NCBI GenBank assembly: GCA_964433065.1
Contig: CAYSPZ010000003.1
Span: forward strand, 1-64,000
Source: RGIG3009 sp964433065
GTDB taxonomy: Bacteria; Bacillota; Clostridia; Oscillospirales; Acutalibacteraceae
Direction of reading: 5' to 3'
Length of the DNA stretch: 64,000 bases
Part shown: positions 32,542-43,420 of the stretch, one piece after another
Layout: each line of letters starts with the position of its first letter
Position numbering within the stretch: position 1 is the first letter of the stretch
Position numbers and translations under genes: made by a program
The notes under the pieces: model-generated
Databases searched by the model: none
What the model was told of the DNA's origin: nothing
What the model saw: only the letters and a program-made list of their open reading frames with translations

Positions 32542-35500
32542 TCAATAATATCGTTGCCTGTACGGGTTGGATTTCCAACGCGAGTTAAATGCCGACCACA
32601 TAATCTCTTTTTGCTTTCTCGTCAGATCCGAAGCATCCAGTATTGCTTTCGCTTCATCTTGACTGATACTTTCGTTCTCGTCTTGATCTGCCGTCTTTTT
32701 CAAAAGGAAATATTCGTACGCCGGAACACCTTGACTGATTACGTCGTACTTTTTCTGTGTGTCCTCGTCCAGTTCAATACCTAATACATCTTTGTTTGCC
32801 ACCTGCCTGGAATACGAATACACCGCCGTAATCACTTTTATTTTTGTTTTGTCATCGAGCGCCGCATACTGCTCGTTGCCGAGCAATCCTTCCACCGCTT
32901 CGACCGCCGCTTTGCCGATCGATTTTTGATAATCGGCTTTTTCGTAACTGCTGAGCGTATACTTGCCGGTGTTCTTCGTGATTGAGTTCGGCGCCTGCGT
33001 CGGGATGACCGTCGCGTCGCCCGTCGCTTGATACAGACGATACATCTCGTCACCCGCTTTGGAATCGTACCCCTGCGCCACGTTGGGCGCACTGAAAAAG
33101 GATGTGAGCGCACGCTGTGCGGCGTTTCCGTATTGTTTCTTCGTGTTGCCAAGCACGTCGACCGATTCCGCCAACTCGTTCCGAGCACCGGGCAGTTTAT
33201 ACAGTACCTTGCTCCACGCCGTACCGACAGAATCGCCAGACTCGTAGGTATTGCGCTTCGTATCGTCAAAGATATTCGCCGTCTGCGAGAATACCTGCGG
33301 CACAAGAGTGCTCGGGTCTGATAAAACTGCATTTATAAATCCGGATATAAATCCATCGTCGCTGAAAAGTGATTGGATCGACGTCATAAACGACTGATTA
33401 TAAAGCACATCGCCGGCCGTACGAATACCGTCTAAAATCTTTTCTTGCCATTCCTTTTTCTGTCCCGTCAGTTCCTCGTTCTCGACGTCTTCGAAATAGT
33501 CCGCCGCAACTGCCAACATTGCCGCCGAAGGTTGCATCCAGTCGTACGTAAAGGACATATTGCCGATCTTAACCGAATACGATTGTTCGCCCAACACGTC
33601 TTTTTCGAACGCCGCCACGTCTTTGTCTTTGTCCTTTTTGCCAGTTGCAAGTCCTGCCTTCGCGATTGCAACCGCAACCGCCGTCATAATCGTGCCGGTA
33701 ATACCGTTCGACAGATTTTTAACAAAATTCCGTTGCATCTGCGGCGTCACTTTTCCGTGCTTGACCGCGTCGGCGAAACGGTACGCGTCGTGAGAGATCG
33801 CCTTGAGAAATCCTGCCGGCGAAAAATCGATCATCGCTTTGGTGATGTTCGCGGGTGTCTTAGCAAACTTGATAATCAAGTCACCGACACCGTATCCGTT
33901 CACGCTAATAACGTTGCCCGCATTTTTAAGCCGCGTAACCAGTTCCGTCATTTTGTTGTTATCCTGGAACGTCCGTTGCAGCGCATCCGCTGTCGCAATC
34001 TCGATCATCTCCGCCGACGGATCGGTAACGTTATTCGCTTTCATCTGTCCATTTAAAGAGTTAATGAACCACATCTGATAGAACGAGCGGTCGCCCGCAT
34101 CCAGCAAAAACGAATTGAGGCGATCGAGCGCGTTGAGTGCCTTACTCATTTGATTCCGCGCGCCCGCCAATTTTCCCGTGTGGTTCTCGTTGAAATTGTC
34201 AAGACTTTGCCCATCGATCTCAAATTTCCCGTCACCGAAATTTTGGCGCGTATTGATATGTCGTACGAAGTCATCCCAACTCTCAAAAAACCCTTGTTTA
34301 AACGCCTTGGCACCCTCTTTGACTCCTGTTTTGGAAAGATACGTGCTGGACGTCGTACGCGTGCCGGTACTCTTCGAAATCGCCTTGTCGATCACCGTAC
34401 CAAACAGGTCACTGACAATGTGTTGCGGCATCATAAAGGCGTTTCCTAAAAAGTTCCTTAATTGTGTTTTCGGGTTTAACAACATCGCCGTACGTTGCAG
34501 AGCCTTAAAGGCTTGTCCACGTTTTTGCGGAATCTTGCTTTGCACGCGCGAACAGATCTCCGCCAACAAAACGTTCCGATCGCGGCCGTCGGGCAAAAGT
34601 GACGCTTGAATCGTGCGCGTTTGGATGTATTCGATGTCTTCGGCGGTCAAATTAAACTCGCTGCGGTGCGCGTCTGCCCACTCGATAGAGCGGTTTTTTA
34701 TCATCTCGTTGTACGCTTGGTTCAACTCGCGTTGCGCATACATAACCATACCTTCAGGCGTCATACGTCCCAAGATAGAAAAGGTCTGTAACGCTTGCGC
34801 GGTCGAAGTTCCCGCCTCGCGCAGTTTCGCGGCAATGTTACACTCGCTTTGATATTTGCCTTCCTGTTGGTATCGATACATCAACACGAAACCCGCAGCA
34901 ATATCTTTCGCCGTAAACGTGGACGAATCCTTGTTCATCCAATCCAACGCATACTCCGCGCCGCCGTTGTTCACTTCTTCCACTGCGGCATCCATCGTCT
35001 CGTCGTTGGCGATCCGGTCGTAGTGCAGGATCTCTTCTTTGGTTATCGCTTTTCCCTTGAACTCATCGTCGAAGATGGTTGATCCCTGCAAATTTGCCGC
35101 AAACGCACTGTCACCGTCACCGCGTCGGTTGCGCACAACGTTCGGAACGTCGTCTTTCGTCGTGTTTGCATCTTCCATTTTCGCTTGCGCAATGGTGATC
35201 GGGTTTCGTTTCGGGTCGAGTCTGCTCAAATACTCTTGGATTTCCTCGGCCGACATGCTACCGATCGGGCGTGAATCAAAATCGGGTTCTTCGGTATACG
35301 CAGGCGTCTGCGGCGCGGAAATTTCTTCCGCAACGGGCGATACGGAATTTTTTGCGCCGTTTTGCATATACTGGGTATTGACAGTTGTTCCAAATTGTGG
35401 TTCAATGTCATTAGAAGAGTAGTTGCCTTTAACGTCTTGGACGTACGCCTTGCGGATCTCTTTTAGATCAGCGAGATATTGGTCACTACTCTCCTTTTTA

Positions 35501-38500
35501 TTTATTGCATCTATCAGTCCGTACAGATTAGGTATTGCGTCGATCCCGGTTTTTACCATTTGTTTGTTTACAAGCAGCTTTTTACCGTGGTACTCTTCTG
35601 TAACCGCTTCGACATAATACACGACATTGTTTTGGCTGACTTTTACGTAAACTAACCCCGGGACACCCTTTGCGTTTCTTTTCACAAATACCTTGTCATA
35701 GTTTTCAACAATATACGGTATTCTTTTTAGATCCTCCCGCGTAACCGGATATTTTTCTGTTAAGTTCCCGTCACCGTGTGAGTTTTTGATGTGCCGTATA
35801 TCGTTATCTCTTAAAGCGTGCGCGTAGTGTGTTAAATCGAGTTCTCCTTGAGTATCTGCGATAAGCCTATCGCTTACAAGAGCATATTCTTTATGGTCCT
35901 GAGAGTTTTCCTTTATGTATGCCTTATCCACATACTCATCAATATCCGCTTGCGTAACCCCAAAACTAAATTTTACTGCGTCGTTTTTTGTTTTTCCGTC
36001 TGCCTGTCGCAACGCCTTCGCGAACAGTTGCTCCATCTTCCGTAGTTCCCGTTCGGCGGGAGTATCGCGAAAACGACTGACCAAATTCGCAAACCAGTCG
36101 CGGATCCGTTCGATGATCCCGCGATTTTTTTGTGCCAGTTCGGCAATCGCGGCTTGGTCGCGCAACAGTTTTTCGCCGACGAAATCCGCGAGGATCTCTT
36201 GCTTTGCAGCGTATTCGGGTTTTACACCGTTTTGTCCAAGCGGTTTCTTTTTTCTCTTTCTGTAGTCAATAACCGTTTCAACAAGCAGCGGGAGCGTTAC
36301 CCTTTTTTCCGAAAGCCACGTCTTAAACGTTTCGGAAGCAAATACCGTATTCATAAAATCGGCGTACGACCCGCTTTGTTCCAAATGGTGGGTCAATTCG
36401 TGTTTAAGTACAATCATCAACGTGTCGCCGTTTGGGTTGATGGTAATGACACCGTCTTTGTACGACCCGCCAACGTCCAGCGTATCGTCGAACACGACGC
36501 GTGTGCCGGTGGTCTGCTCAAACATTTGGATAAACGACGTGCGCTCGGTTTCGCTCATTTTTGCAAACGTTCTGTCAAAATCGGTTTGCTTCAACCGCAA
36601 AACGCTGTAATCGTAGGTATTATCCGTCGCATTTTGCATATACTGGGTATTGACAACGGGAACGTTTTGTGCTACCCTGTTGTCGGAGGCTTCCGATGAG
36701 GCATCGTAGGAAATACGGGGATTTTCTCCGCGTCCTACACCGCCCAAAGAAGCTTCTTTTTTTATTCTCCAGTGATATATTTGACTTTCTGCGGGGTTTG
36801 CCATATCGCGAATAGCAATTCTAACTCCGACAACTTCTTCGCCAATCTGAACAGGTGTATAAAAATAATTCCATCGATATATATTGGGGTCGCCATCATA
36901 ATCCATCGTTGAATACAAATACCGCGCGTTTTGGAAAACCTCTCGCGTTGTGTAAAGCATATTCGCCTTTTCGCGGGTAATGCTTTCCATAATCTCTTGA
37001 ACACCCGTGTTATAAAGTTTTGCATCTAAGATTTTCCCGTTTACTTCAAACTCGTATTCGTTTTTTTTAAGCTCACTCAAAAAACGTTTTAGATCATCTT
37101 TAAGTTTATTGATTGCCTCTTTTAAGCGCGGGATTCTTTCCTTTTTCTTTACATCGCGTAAATCCGGAAAGGCTTTTTCCACATTCTCACTAACCGATTC
37201 GGATACTACAACGATATTCCCGTCACGCACCATCTTTTCGTGCACTTCTCGCATTATCGCCGTTTTCCTGCGTTCATCTTTGTAATCCACATTGTTCCAC
37301 ACAGAACTCTCACGGTTTGTAAAATCTTCAATGCTGATGTGTTCTTTTTCGGTACCATCCCCCGTTGAATTTGCAGAGTATTTTTCCGTTGCACTATCCG
37401 CTTGTTTCACGTACTCGCTCGCGTCGTACACCATATCGCCGTCGACTTTAAGACCGGTAACGAGGAAGTTACCGGTTTCGGTTTTTTGGAACGTTACGAA
37501 GGTCGGGTGCTTTTGCCCGTTGAGGGATGCCAATGCAGTCACAAACCCTGCCGTCTTGCTCTCGTCGCCCCAGACGACTTCGCCTTTTCGGATAATATCG
37601 TTGATTGCCGCAAACGCCACCGCCTGGTCGGCGTTTTTTGTTTTTTGGATCGCGTCACGCGTGGAATCGATATCCAACGTGATGGTGCCGACACCCTTCT
37701 TCTCAACACCGCCCTTTTGGGATTCGAACTTTTCCGAAACCCACGCTTTTGCGGTTTCAAGATCAGTGTTTTTGCTTTTCGGGATCGAGTAATGTACGGA
37801 GGTCTTATAGTCGATCACGGCACTGCCGCCACCCATAATACCGCCCGACAACGCACCGCCGAGCGCGTCAAGACCCAACTCTTTGAGTTTGCCGAGAAGC
37901 ACTTCCTGCGCGGCATCTTCGTAAGAGGCACCGTTCGCCATTAACGAGGCGATTTCCTGTTTGATCTTCGATTGGTTCCCCGCGATCACCTCGTCCGCCA
38001 AAACGTTCAAGACGTTGGAAACCGCTTCTTCCGAGCCTTCGGTCAGTATGTTCTTGCCAATGTGCAACCACGCGCTTTTGATCGGCTTATCGAGTAACGC
38101 GTCCAAACTGTATTTCTCGGTCAACGCTTCGATCGCCGCCGATGCAACGCCCATTCCCGTGATCTGCAAACCCGTCAATCCTTGTTCGCGGGCAGAGGTC
38201 ATCGCGTTGGATGCCGCTTCGGAAGACATAATGAACTGCGTGACACCTTTGACGATCTGCGTGGTTTTCGTGGCGACGTTTGCCACACCTGCCGCACTCC
38301 CTGCCGCACCCGCAATGGCACCGACACCTTTACCAGCCAGCAATGCCACGCCCATATCGCCGATGGACATTATCGTCTGATAGACGAAACTGCCGATGTC
38401 GGAGTCTTCGGTACCGAGTGCGCTGTCCCACCACTCGCCACGCGTTTGACGGATACCGCTCGTGAGGTTGGTTATTTTGTCGTAGTCCGCCCAGTTCTTC

Positions 38501-39177
38501 TCATAGTCGCCCGTAAGCGAACCGATGAGTTTCGCGGGCGCCATCACGATACCGTCAATAAGGTTCGAACCGAGCGACACGATCGACGCCCCCACACCCC
38601 ATTGTTCGGCAAACTCTTTCGCGTCCTCTTGTTGTTTCGCCGCTTCGCGTTGGTTCACGAACGGCGCGATGGTATCCCAGTATTCTTTTGCCTTGTCTTG
38701 ACCGAACTTGTTGTGAAGATAAGTATACATTGACTTTTCGTTTCCGTCCTTATCCATAAAGACGGAGTCGCCTGTACCGTTTGCGATGGATTTGGCAACA
38801 CTGCTTATCGGGTAGTTAATTGTTTTTGACAACTCGGCAAAGTCAGATGCAGTTCGATACTGTTCGTATTTTGAGTTAATATTGTTCTGAGTCTGAAAGT
38901 TTTTTTTTGCCGCTTCAAGATAATCTATAGCCGCGTCTGCTTCTTTTTTTTGCGCATAAGCGCTCTGTTTATCAAGGTAACTAACACCTTTTGAAAGCCG
39001 TTCCGAGTTTGCTTTTAATTCGTTGATTTTTGCGTCGAAATCGCTTTCGGTGTTATAGTTTGACAAATTGTAGACGTTTGTTTTGTTTGAAAACGCCTTC
39101 TTTTCTTTTATACTTTTTGTTAGTTCTTCAATTTCGGATTCGACACCAACAACATCTTTTTCCATGCTTTCCTCCAA
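32542..39177 (-). CDS. Giant polyvalent virion protein (2211 aa)
   Basis: N-terminal coiled coil, glycine-rich membrane-like stretches (about 190-225, 269-310, 436-460), then a MuF-C-like segment (about 520-587, ALASLNGQKHPTFVTF). A Barnase/EndoU/colicin-RelE-like module follows at about 710-808 (NYFYTPVQIGEEVVGVRIAI). A zinc-metallopeptidase site HELTHH is at 926-931, and a second nuclease-like module at about 1115-1210 (DNDIRHIKNSHGDG). The last 900 residues are helical with one more hydrophobic stretch. Linker NTQYMQN occurs twice. This matches phage polyvalent proteins that are packaged and injected with DNA. Domain names are by pattern, not by search. Confidence 0.75.
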   Translation of the reverse strand: MEESMEKDVVGVESEIEELTKSIKEKKAFSNKTNVYNLSNYNTESDFDAKINELKANSERLSKGVSYLDKQSAYAQKKEADAAIDYLEAAKKNFQTQNNINSKYEQYRTASDFAELSKTINYPISSVAKSIANGTGDSVFMDKDGNEKSMYTYLHNKFGQDKAKEYWDTIAPFVNQREAAKQQEDAKEFAEQWGVGASIVSLGSNLIDGIVMAPAKLIGSLTGDYEKNWADYDKITNLTSGIRQTRGEWWDSALGTEDSDIGSFVYQTIMSIGDMGVALLAGKGVGAIAGAAGSAAGVANVATKTTQIVKGVTQFIMSSEAASNAMTSAREQGLTGLQITGMGVASAAIEALTEKYSLDALLDKPIKSAWLHIGKNILTEGSEEAVSNVLNVLADEVIAGNQSKIKQEIASLMANGASYEDAAQEVLLGKLKELGLDALGGALSGGIMGGGSAVIDYKTSVHYSIPKSKNTDLETAKAWVSEKFESQKGGVEKKGVGTITLDIDSTRDAIQKTKNADQAVAFAAINDIIRKGEVVWGDESKTAGFVTALASLNGQKHPTFVTFQKTETGNFLVTGLKVDGDMVYDASEYVKQADSATEKYSANSTGDGTEKEHISIEDFTNRESSVWNNVDYKDERRKTAIMREVHEKMVRDGNIVVVSESVSENVEKAFPDLRDVKKKERIPRLKEAINKLKDDLKRFLSELKKNEYEFEVNGKILDAKLYNTGVQEIMESITREKANMLYTTREVFQNARYLYSTMDYDGDPNIYRWNYFYTPVQIGEEVVGVRIAIRDMANPAESQIYHWRIKKEASLGGVGRGENPRISYDASSEASDNRVAQNVPVVNTQYMQNATDNTYDYSVLRLKQTDFDRTFAKMSETERTSFIQMFEQTTGTRVVFDDTLDVGGSYKDGVITINPNGDTLMIVLKHELTHHLEQSGSYADFMNTVFASETFKTWLSEKRVTLPLLVETVIDYRKRKKKPLGQNGVKPEYAAKQEILADFVGEKLLRDQAAIAELAQKNRGIIERIRDWFANLVSRFRDTPAERELRKMEQLFAKALRQADGKTKNDAVKFSFGVTQADIDEYVDKAYIKENSQDHKEYALVSDRLIADTQGELDLTHYAHALRDNDIRHIKNSHGDGNLTEKYPVTREDLKRIPYIVENYDKVFVKRNAKGVPGLVYVKVSQNNVVYYVEAVTEEYHGKKLLVNKQMVKTGIDAIPNLYGLIDAINKKESSDQYLADLKEIRKAYVQDVKGNYSSNDIEPQFGTTVNTQYMQNGAKNSVSPVAEEISAPQTPAYTEEPDFDSRPIGSMSAEEIQEYLSRLDPKRNPITIAQAKMEDANTTKDDVPNVVRNRRGDGDSAFAANLQGSTIFDDEFKGKAITKEEILHYDRIANDETMDAAVEEVNNGGAEYALDWMNKDSSTFTAKDIAAGFVLMYRYQQEGKYQSECNIAAKLREAGTSTAQALQTFSILGRMTPEGMVMYAQRELNQAYNEMIKNRSIEWADAHRSEFNLTAEDIEYIQTRTIQASLLPDGRDRNVLLAEICSRVQSKIPQKRGQAFKALQRTAMLLNPKTQLRNFLGNAFMMPQHIVSDLFGTVIDKAISKSTGTRTTSSTYLSKTGVKEGAKAFKQGFFESWDDFVRHINTRQNFGDGKFEIDGQSLDNFNENHTGKLAGARNQMSKALNALDRLNSFLLDAGDRSFYQMWFINSLNGQMKANNVTDPSAEMIEIATADALQRTFQDNNKMTELVTRLKNAGNVISVNGYGVGDLIIKFAKTPANITKAMIDFSPAGFLKAISHDAYRFADAVKHGKVTPQMQRNFVKNLSNGITGTIMTAVAVAIAKAGLATGKKDKDKDVAAFEKDVLGEQSYSVKIGNMSFTYDWMQPSAAMLAVAADYFEDVENEELTGQKKEWQEKILDGIRTAGDVLYNQSFMTSIQSLFSDDGFISGFINAVLSDPSTLVPQVFSQTANIFDDTKRNTYESGDSVGTAWSKVLYKLPGARNELAESVDVLGNTKKQYGNAAQRALTSFFSAPNVAQGYDSKAGDEMYRLYQATGDATVIPTQAPNSITKNTGKYTLSSYEKADYQKSIGKAAVEAVEGLLGNEQYAALDDKTKIKVITAVYSYSRQVANKDVLGIELDEDTQKKYDVISQGVPAYEYFLLKKTADQDENESISQDEAKAILDASDLTRKQKEIMWSAFNSRWKSNPYRQRYY

Positions 39178-39214
39178 TCAAAGAAATTATTCATAGTTTT
39201 CAAAAACATTATCA

Positions 39215-40867
39215 TCAAGACAAATCGCTGCCAAAAACGACCGCACCTCTTTCGCGATTGGCTTTGGTAGGGTTAACGAGTGGTTGCGGCATAATTATTG
39301 GTTTTGAACTTTTACTTTTGTTTCGTTCCGCACTTTGTTTGGTTGCGTCTTCGAAAGTTCGTTTTGGTACCGCGTTTTGTTCGTTTACTTTCTCTTGGAG
39401 TTCTTCTTCTATTCTTGTTAAAATTATCAAATATGTCGTTTTGTTAATTCCAAGTTCAAGCAACAAACTGTCGCGTTCTACCGGTGTGATTGTTTCGTCC
39501 GTTTCCATATCAACAATTTTTTCCACAGCATCTCGTGTTGCTAAATAATTGTCGTATTTTCTTGCACTTTTCGAATATTCCGCAAAAGCCCACCACGGTC
39601 GGCTCTCTTCTTCACTTATCAAGTCCTCAAGTTCTGCTTCTGAAGAAACGTTATAAACAGTTCCGCCTTCTTTAATATAATTTTTAAACTCAGCAAAACT
39701 GTCGTCAAGCATCTTGCGTTTTTCTTTTTTTTGCATCACGGTACTTGCTGTTTCGCCGTTTTTAACAGCTTTGTCATATTCGTCTTTCGTAATGGTGCCA
39801 GCCTCCAAAAGCGTATCAAGTTCTGTGGTGTTTTTTTCACTAACGGCTATCCGGTTCTTAACGGTCGCGAGGAATTGTTCGCCGGTTGCACCTTTCTCCC
39901 ACATCTCTATGTAAAGACTGCCGAACACCTTTTGGTCTTCTTCGGAAAGAGTGTTATATGCCGCTTTAAGGGATTCTCTATTTGCCTTAGTCTCGTTTTC
40001 TCTCGTTGTGGCTTCCTTCGTTTCTTGCGCCAACAACACGGCGGAAAGCGGCGCGGTCTTATCGCTGATGTATTTCAGGTATACGTCGCGATCGATCACA
40101 CCGTCTTGATACCATTGTTCGATCTGCGCAACACGGTTTTTCTCGTTTTCATTTTCGGTAACGAGTTTCTGATGCTCTTTCGTTTGGTCGGGTGTGTATC
40201 CGTTTTTCTTTGCGTGGTCGCGCACTTCGGCGGTGATCTCACCGTTGACAAACATCGTATCGATAATGCCGTTATTTTTCTTAACTTGCTCAGCCAACGC
40301 TTCCTCACCGTCCCAACCTTGTTCGATCGCCTGAGCGTAAATGTCGGAATCAAGTCCTAATGCTTTCAGCATTGTCTGCTGTTGCTCGTTCGCGTCAGCC
40401 GTAACGTCTTTACGATATTCCGCTTTGGATTGATCCGCCGCCTCGTTGATCGAAAGAATGGTCGATTGTAACTCTTGGTTCTGTCCGATCTTGTAGTCTG
40501 CCAACGATTTTGTAAGAGAATCGACCGTTTTTTGCAGTTGGTTTCTCGTAGCGTTCGTTCGGTTTCCTGCTGCGAGAACGGCGGCAGTCTGCTCGGTGGC
40601 ACTGATCCCCGAGCGCGACAATCCCATATTGGCTCTCGTTTCCTGAATATCTTTGATATCCAACGCTTTTTGAAGGTCAATCGAATTGATAGCGGAAACG
40701 TAGTCATCTGTTGCGGCACGTTCCGCGTCGGCATATTCTCGCTCGGCGGTTTGAATATTACTGTCATGAACTGCCGTTGCGTTGTCAATCTTCTTTTTCG
40801 CGTTTTCGTCGATCTTCTCTTCGTTCTCTTTGATCAGTTTTTCCGAGTCATCTAAAAATCTGCCCAA
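39215..40867 (-). CDS. Coiled-coil virion protein, possible DNA-ejection protein
   Basis: 550 aa, strongly helical and charged, with Gln-, Glu- and Lys-rich coiled coils. No family recognised. It begins with TTG directly after the stop of the previous gene, and no ATG occurs for about 80 codons. Its place between the tail hub-like protein and the giant protein suggests an internal or ejection protein (inference). Confidence 0.6.
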   Translation of the reverse strand: MGRFLDDSEKLIKENEEKIDENAKKKIDNATAVHDSNIQTAEREYADAERAATDDYVSAINSIDLQKALDIKDIQETRANMGLSRSGISATEQTAAVLAAGNRTNATRNQLQKTVDSLTKSLADYKIGQNQELQSTILSINEAADQSKAEYRKDVTADANEQQQTMLKALGLDSDIYAQAIEQGWDGEEALAEQVKKNNGIIDTMFVNGEITAEVRDHAKKNGYTPDQTKEHQKLVTENENEKNRVAQIEQWYQDGVIDRDVYLKYISDKTAPLSAVLLAQETKEATTRENETKANRESLKAAYNTLSEEDQKVFGSLYIEMWEKGATGEQFLATVKNRIAVSEKNTTELDTLLEAGTITKDEYDKAVKNGETASTVMQKKEKRKMLDDSFAEFKNYIKEGGTVYNVSSEAELEDLISEEESRPWWAFAEYSKSARKYDNYLATRDAVEKIVDMETDETITPVERDSLLLELGINKTTYLIILTRIEEELQEKVNEQNAVPKRTFEDATKQSAERNKSKSSKPIIMPQPLVNPTKANRERGAVVFGSDLS

Positions 40868-43024
40868 TTATCTCACCGTTCCCATCATTGCGTAATTCAA
40901 AACAAGGCTTCCGACCTCCATATATCCGTCGCATTCCATCTTGATACCAAATTCACGAACCCGTACGGCGTTCGGGGAAATGCGGCGCGGGTCGGTCTTT
41001 TCGAGAGGTTCGCCGTTGAACGTGGGGGAACACGCGTCTGTATACGTGCCGTTTTCGTTTAAATAGGTCAAATTCAGCGTTTTGCCGTCTTCGCCGCTAA
41101 CTTGCAGGTAAAACGGATTGATGCGTTTATACCGTTCAGGGAAGCCGAAATCGAACAGTTTGGTGGCGAACATCGAATGGATATCGTATTCGTTGCCGTG
41201 AAAGTGATCTCGTTTTGCGGTTGGATCGTAGATAAACGAGGTATAGCGATCGGTTTCGCCTTCTTCGTACATGGCAAACAAAAAGTGTTTACCGTCATAC
41301 GTCGTAGTCGAAACGAAATTCAGTACCAGGTTTTCGTCTTTGAAAAGATCCCAATAATACCATTGGATCGCTTTTTGTGCTTTTTCGTCGGAAGAGTACG
41401 ACGAATAATAGGAAAACCCGTTTGACGAATAATCCATCACGAACACTTTTCGATTAAACTGGACCAGATAGTGGTCGTCCAGTTCATAGGCGATTGCGCT
41501 TTGTATATCTTCGTCGGAGATCTCTTGTAATTTCTCGTCGATCACGTCGGATAACCGTCGCACGTTCCGCTCACTGTACAGACCAGCCGTGAACAAACCG
41601 TACGCCTTTCGGTCGCGGTTGAACCACACCAACCGATTGTTGCAAAGGCAGATCGTATTCGGCAGGTCGCAACCGATATTCGGATGGAGTTGATATACAG
41701 GAAACAACGCACGTGCCGCTTCGACATCGATGATCTCTTGATTTTCAACCGCTTCCCCCGAAACGCTCCCCTGCATGTAGTAAGAGAAATACAGTTCCTT
41801 TTCCTTGAAGATCACCAACATATCGCTTTGCTTTCCAAACGCGGTGATCTTTTCGTTATCCGCACCGACGTAGGCATAGTTGTTTTCAGGAAAATACAGC
41901 GGGTTGTTCAGCGAACTCCACCGCATTACGTTGGGTTCTGCTTTGCTTCCGGCGACAAATAAGCGCGTACCGCCGGACAATCCGGACGAACCGCCGCCAA
42001 ACCAAGTGGAGATCGATGCACCGGTTAAATGGGAATGGTCCAAGTATTCCTTTTCCGTGATAACGATTTCAACGTTATTTGCCGTTCCAGTTAACGGAAG
42101 AACCTCATCGGTTCCACCGCCTGCATTAACGAAAGAAAAATATCCATCGTATAGGTTCACACAAACATCGTATCCGCTACCTTCTTCAGTCGCTTTAAAA
42201 ATAGGGTTGTTTGCAGCGGTGTTGTATTCTTCGTCTACTTGAGAAAATTCCCATTGTTTTCTATCTTTATCCGTATAGAAGATTTTTACGTCTGTGACGT
42301 CTTCGATCCACCGTTGGCTATTCTTTGGCAAACGGTAATACAAACCTTTACCATCGCTTGTATACCGGCATTTATATTGATTTGACAAGAGATTGTACGG
42401 TTCGAAAAGCGAACCGTTTTCCAAATTCGGATCCGACGTTTCGGTGGGCACACCGCCCTTAATGATCGTCGGAATATACGGTGGCAGTTCAGCAAGGCTT
42501 TTATCGGGATCCGAACTAATACCAAACACTTTACAAATATTATTACCGGCGGAATCGATTGAGGTTGTATAAAAAATGATTGAAATATCTTCGTGCTCTT
42601 CTCCGGCAACGTCTTTTACCGTCACGCAGTTTTCGATTGCTAAGATGTTTTGAAGATCATTGGGATCTCTGTCCCAAAGCACCTTTTTTGCAACGGCGTT
42701 AGTTAAACGCCCGTCTTCAACAGTCCAGAACCTAAACACATAACCGTGCTCACCTTCATAGAAACTATAAAAGATCCCGCAGATCTTATCCCTTGCTTTC
42801 ATCGTTCTGATAAGTATTTGGGTCTGGCATTCCCCAGCCGTTCCAAACGCATTTTTAAGCGCGGGCCGCGTATGCAAACGACCTTCTCGGTACCACATAT
42901 TTTCAACTTCGGATAGTTGGTTATCTTGAATCAGATGCGGTGGTACGGATAGATTCACACCACCGTTAAGTTGCGGAATCGAAATACGATACGGACGAAC
43001 GTTTCCCATTCTCGGATATTGCAT
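40868..43024 (-). CDS. Beta-rich tail/stabilisation protein (P22 gp10-like by position)
   Basis: 718 aa. Begins IPQLNGGVNLSVPPHLIQDN and contains the pattern LFVAGSKAEPNVMRWSSLNN with YFPENNYAYVGADNEKITAF, seen in short-tailed phage tail-hub or packaged-DNA stabilisation proteins. Gene order (portal, two adaptors, this protein) supports that role. Confidence 0.6.
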   Translation of the reverse strand: MQYPRMGNVRPYRISIPQLNGGVNLSVPPHLIQDNQLSEVENMWYREGRLHTRPALKNAFGTAGECQTQILIRTMKARDKICGIFYSFYEGEHGYVFRFWTVEDGRLTNAVAKKVLWDRDPNDLQNILAIENCVTVKDVAGEEHEDISIIFYTTSIDSAGNNICKVFGISSDPDKSLAELPPYIPTIIKGGVPTETSDPNLENGSLFEPYNLLSNQYKCRYTSDGKGLYYRLPKNSQRWIEDVTDVKIFYTDKDRKQWEFSQVDEEYNTAANNPIFKATEEGSGYDVCVNLYDGYFSFVNAGGGTDEVLPLTGTANNVEIVITEKEYLDHSHLTGASISTWFGGGSSGLSGGTRLFVAGSKAEPNVMRWSSLNNPLYFPENNYAYVGADNEKITAFGKQSDMLVIFKEKELYFSYYMQGSVSGEAVENQEIIDVEAARALFPVYQLHPNIGCDLPNTICLCNNRLVWFNRDRKAYGLFTAGLYSERNVRRLSDVIDEKLQEISDEDIQSAIAYELDDHYLVQFNRKVFVMDYSSNGFSYYSSYSSDEKAQKAIQWYYWDLFKDENLVLNFVSTTTYDGKHFLFAMYEEGETDRYTSFIYDPTAKRDHFHGNEYDIHSMFATKLFDFGFPERYKRINPFYLQVSGEDGKTLNLTYLNENGTYTDACSPTFNGEPLEKTDPRRISPNAVRVREFGIKMECDGYMEVGSLVLNYAMMGTVR

Positions 43025-43042
43025 ACTTTACCTCTTCCTTTC

Positions 43043-43420
43043 TTACATAAACGTACGCGGCATCGTGTCAAGCACGTGACCGCTTTGGCGGAACGCACCG
43101 GCGCGGCGTTGGTTATACAGGGACGCATACATCGTTTGGTTTTCGGCATCGCCGTCCGATTGCGCCAGCAACATCGCCACACCATACGGCATCACGTTCA
43201 GCAGGGCATAACGGTTAAGGTCGATCGGCTCATTCATATTGGTAAGCACCGCAAACTCCGCGCAGTTTTCGACGGGTTCCCACAGGTCCGCGTAGATCTG
43301 GTTAATGATCGGCAGGGCGCGTTTGTTGAGGTTCGCGTTGTTACCGGCATTGACGTTGCCGTTGTTATCGGTATAGTTGAGAAGGGTCATCGCCTGTTTT
43401 AAGATATCATTCCCCGTCAT
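43043..43420 (-). CDS. Head-to-tail adaptor-like protein (gp4-like)
   Basis: 125 aa, with KQAMTLLNYTD and RALPIINQIYADLWE, resembling small adaptor proteins that bind the portal in short-tailed phages. It overlaps the previous gene by 14 bases. Confidence 0.6.
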   Translation of the reverse strand: MTGNDILKQAMTLLNYTDNNGNVNAGNNANLNKRALPIINQIYADLWEPVENCAEFAVLTNMNEPIDLNRYALLNVMPYGVAMLLAQSDGDAENQTMYASLYNQRRAGAFRQSGHVLDTMPRTFM

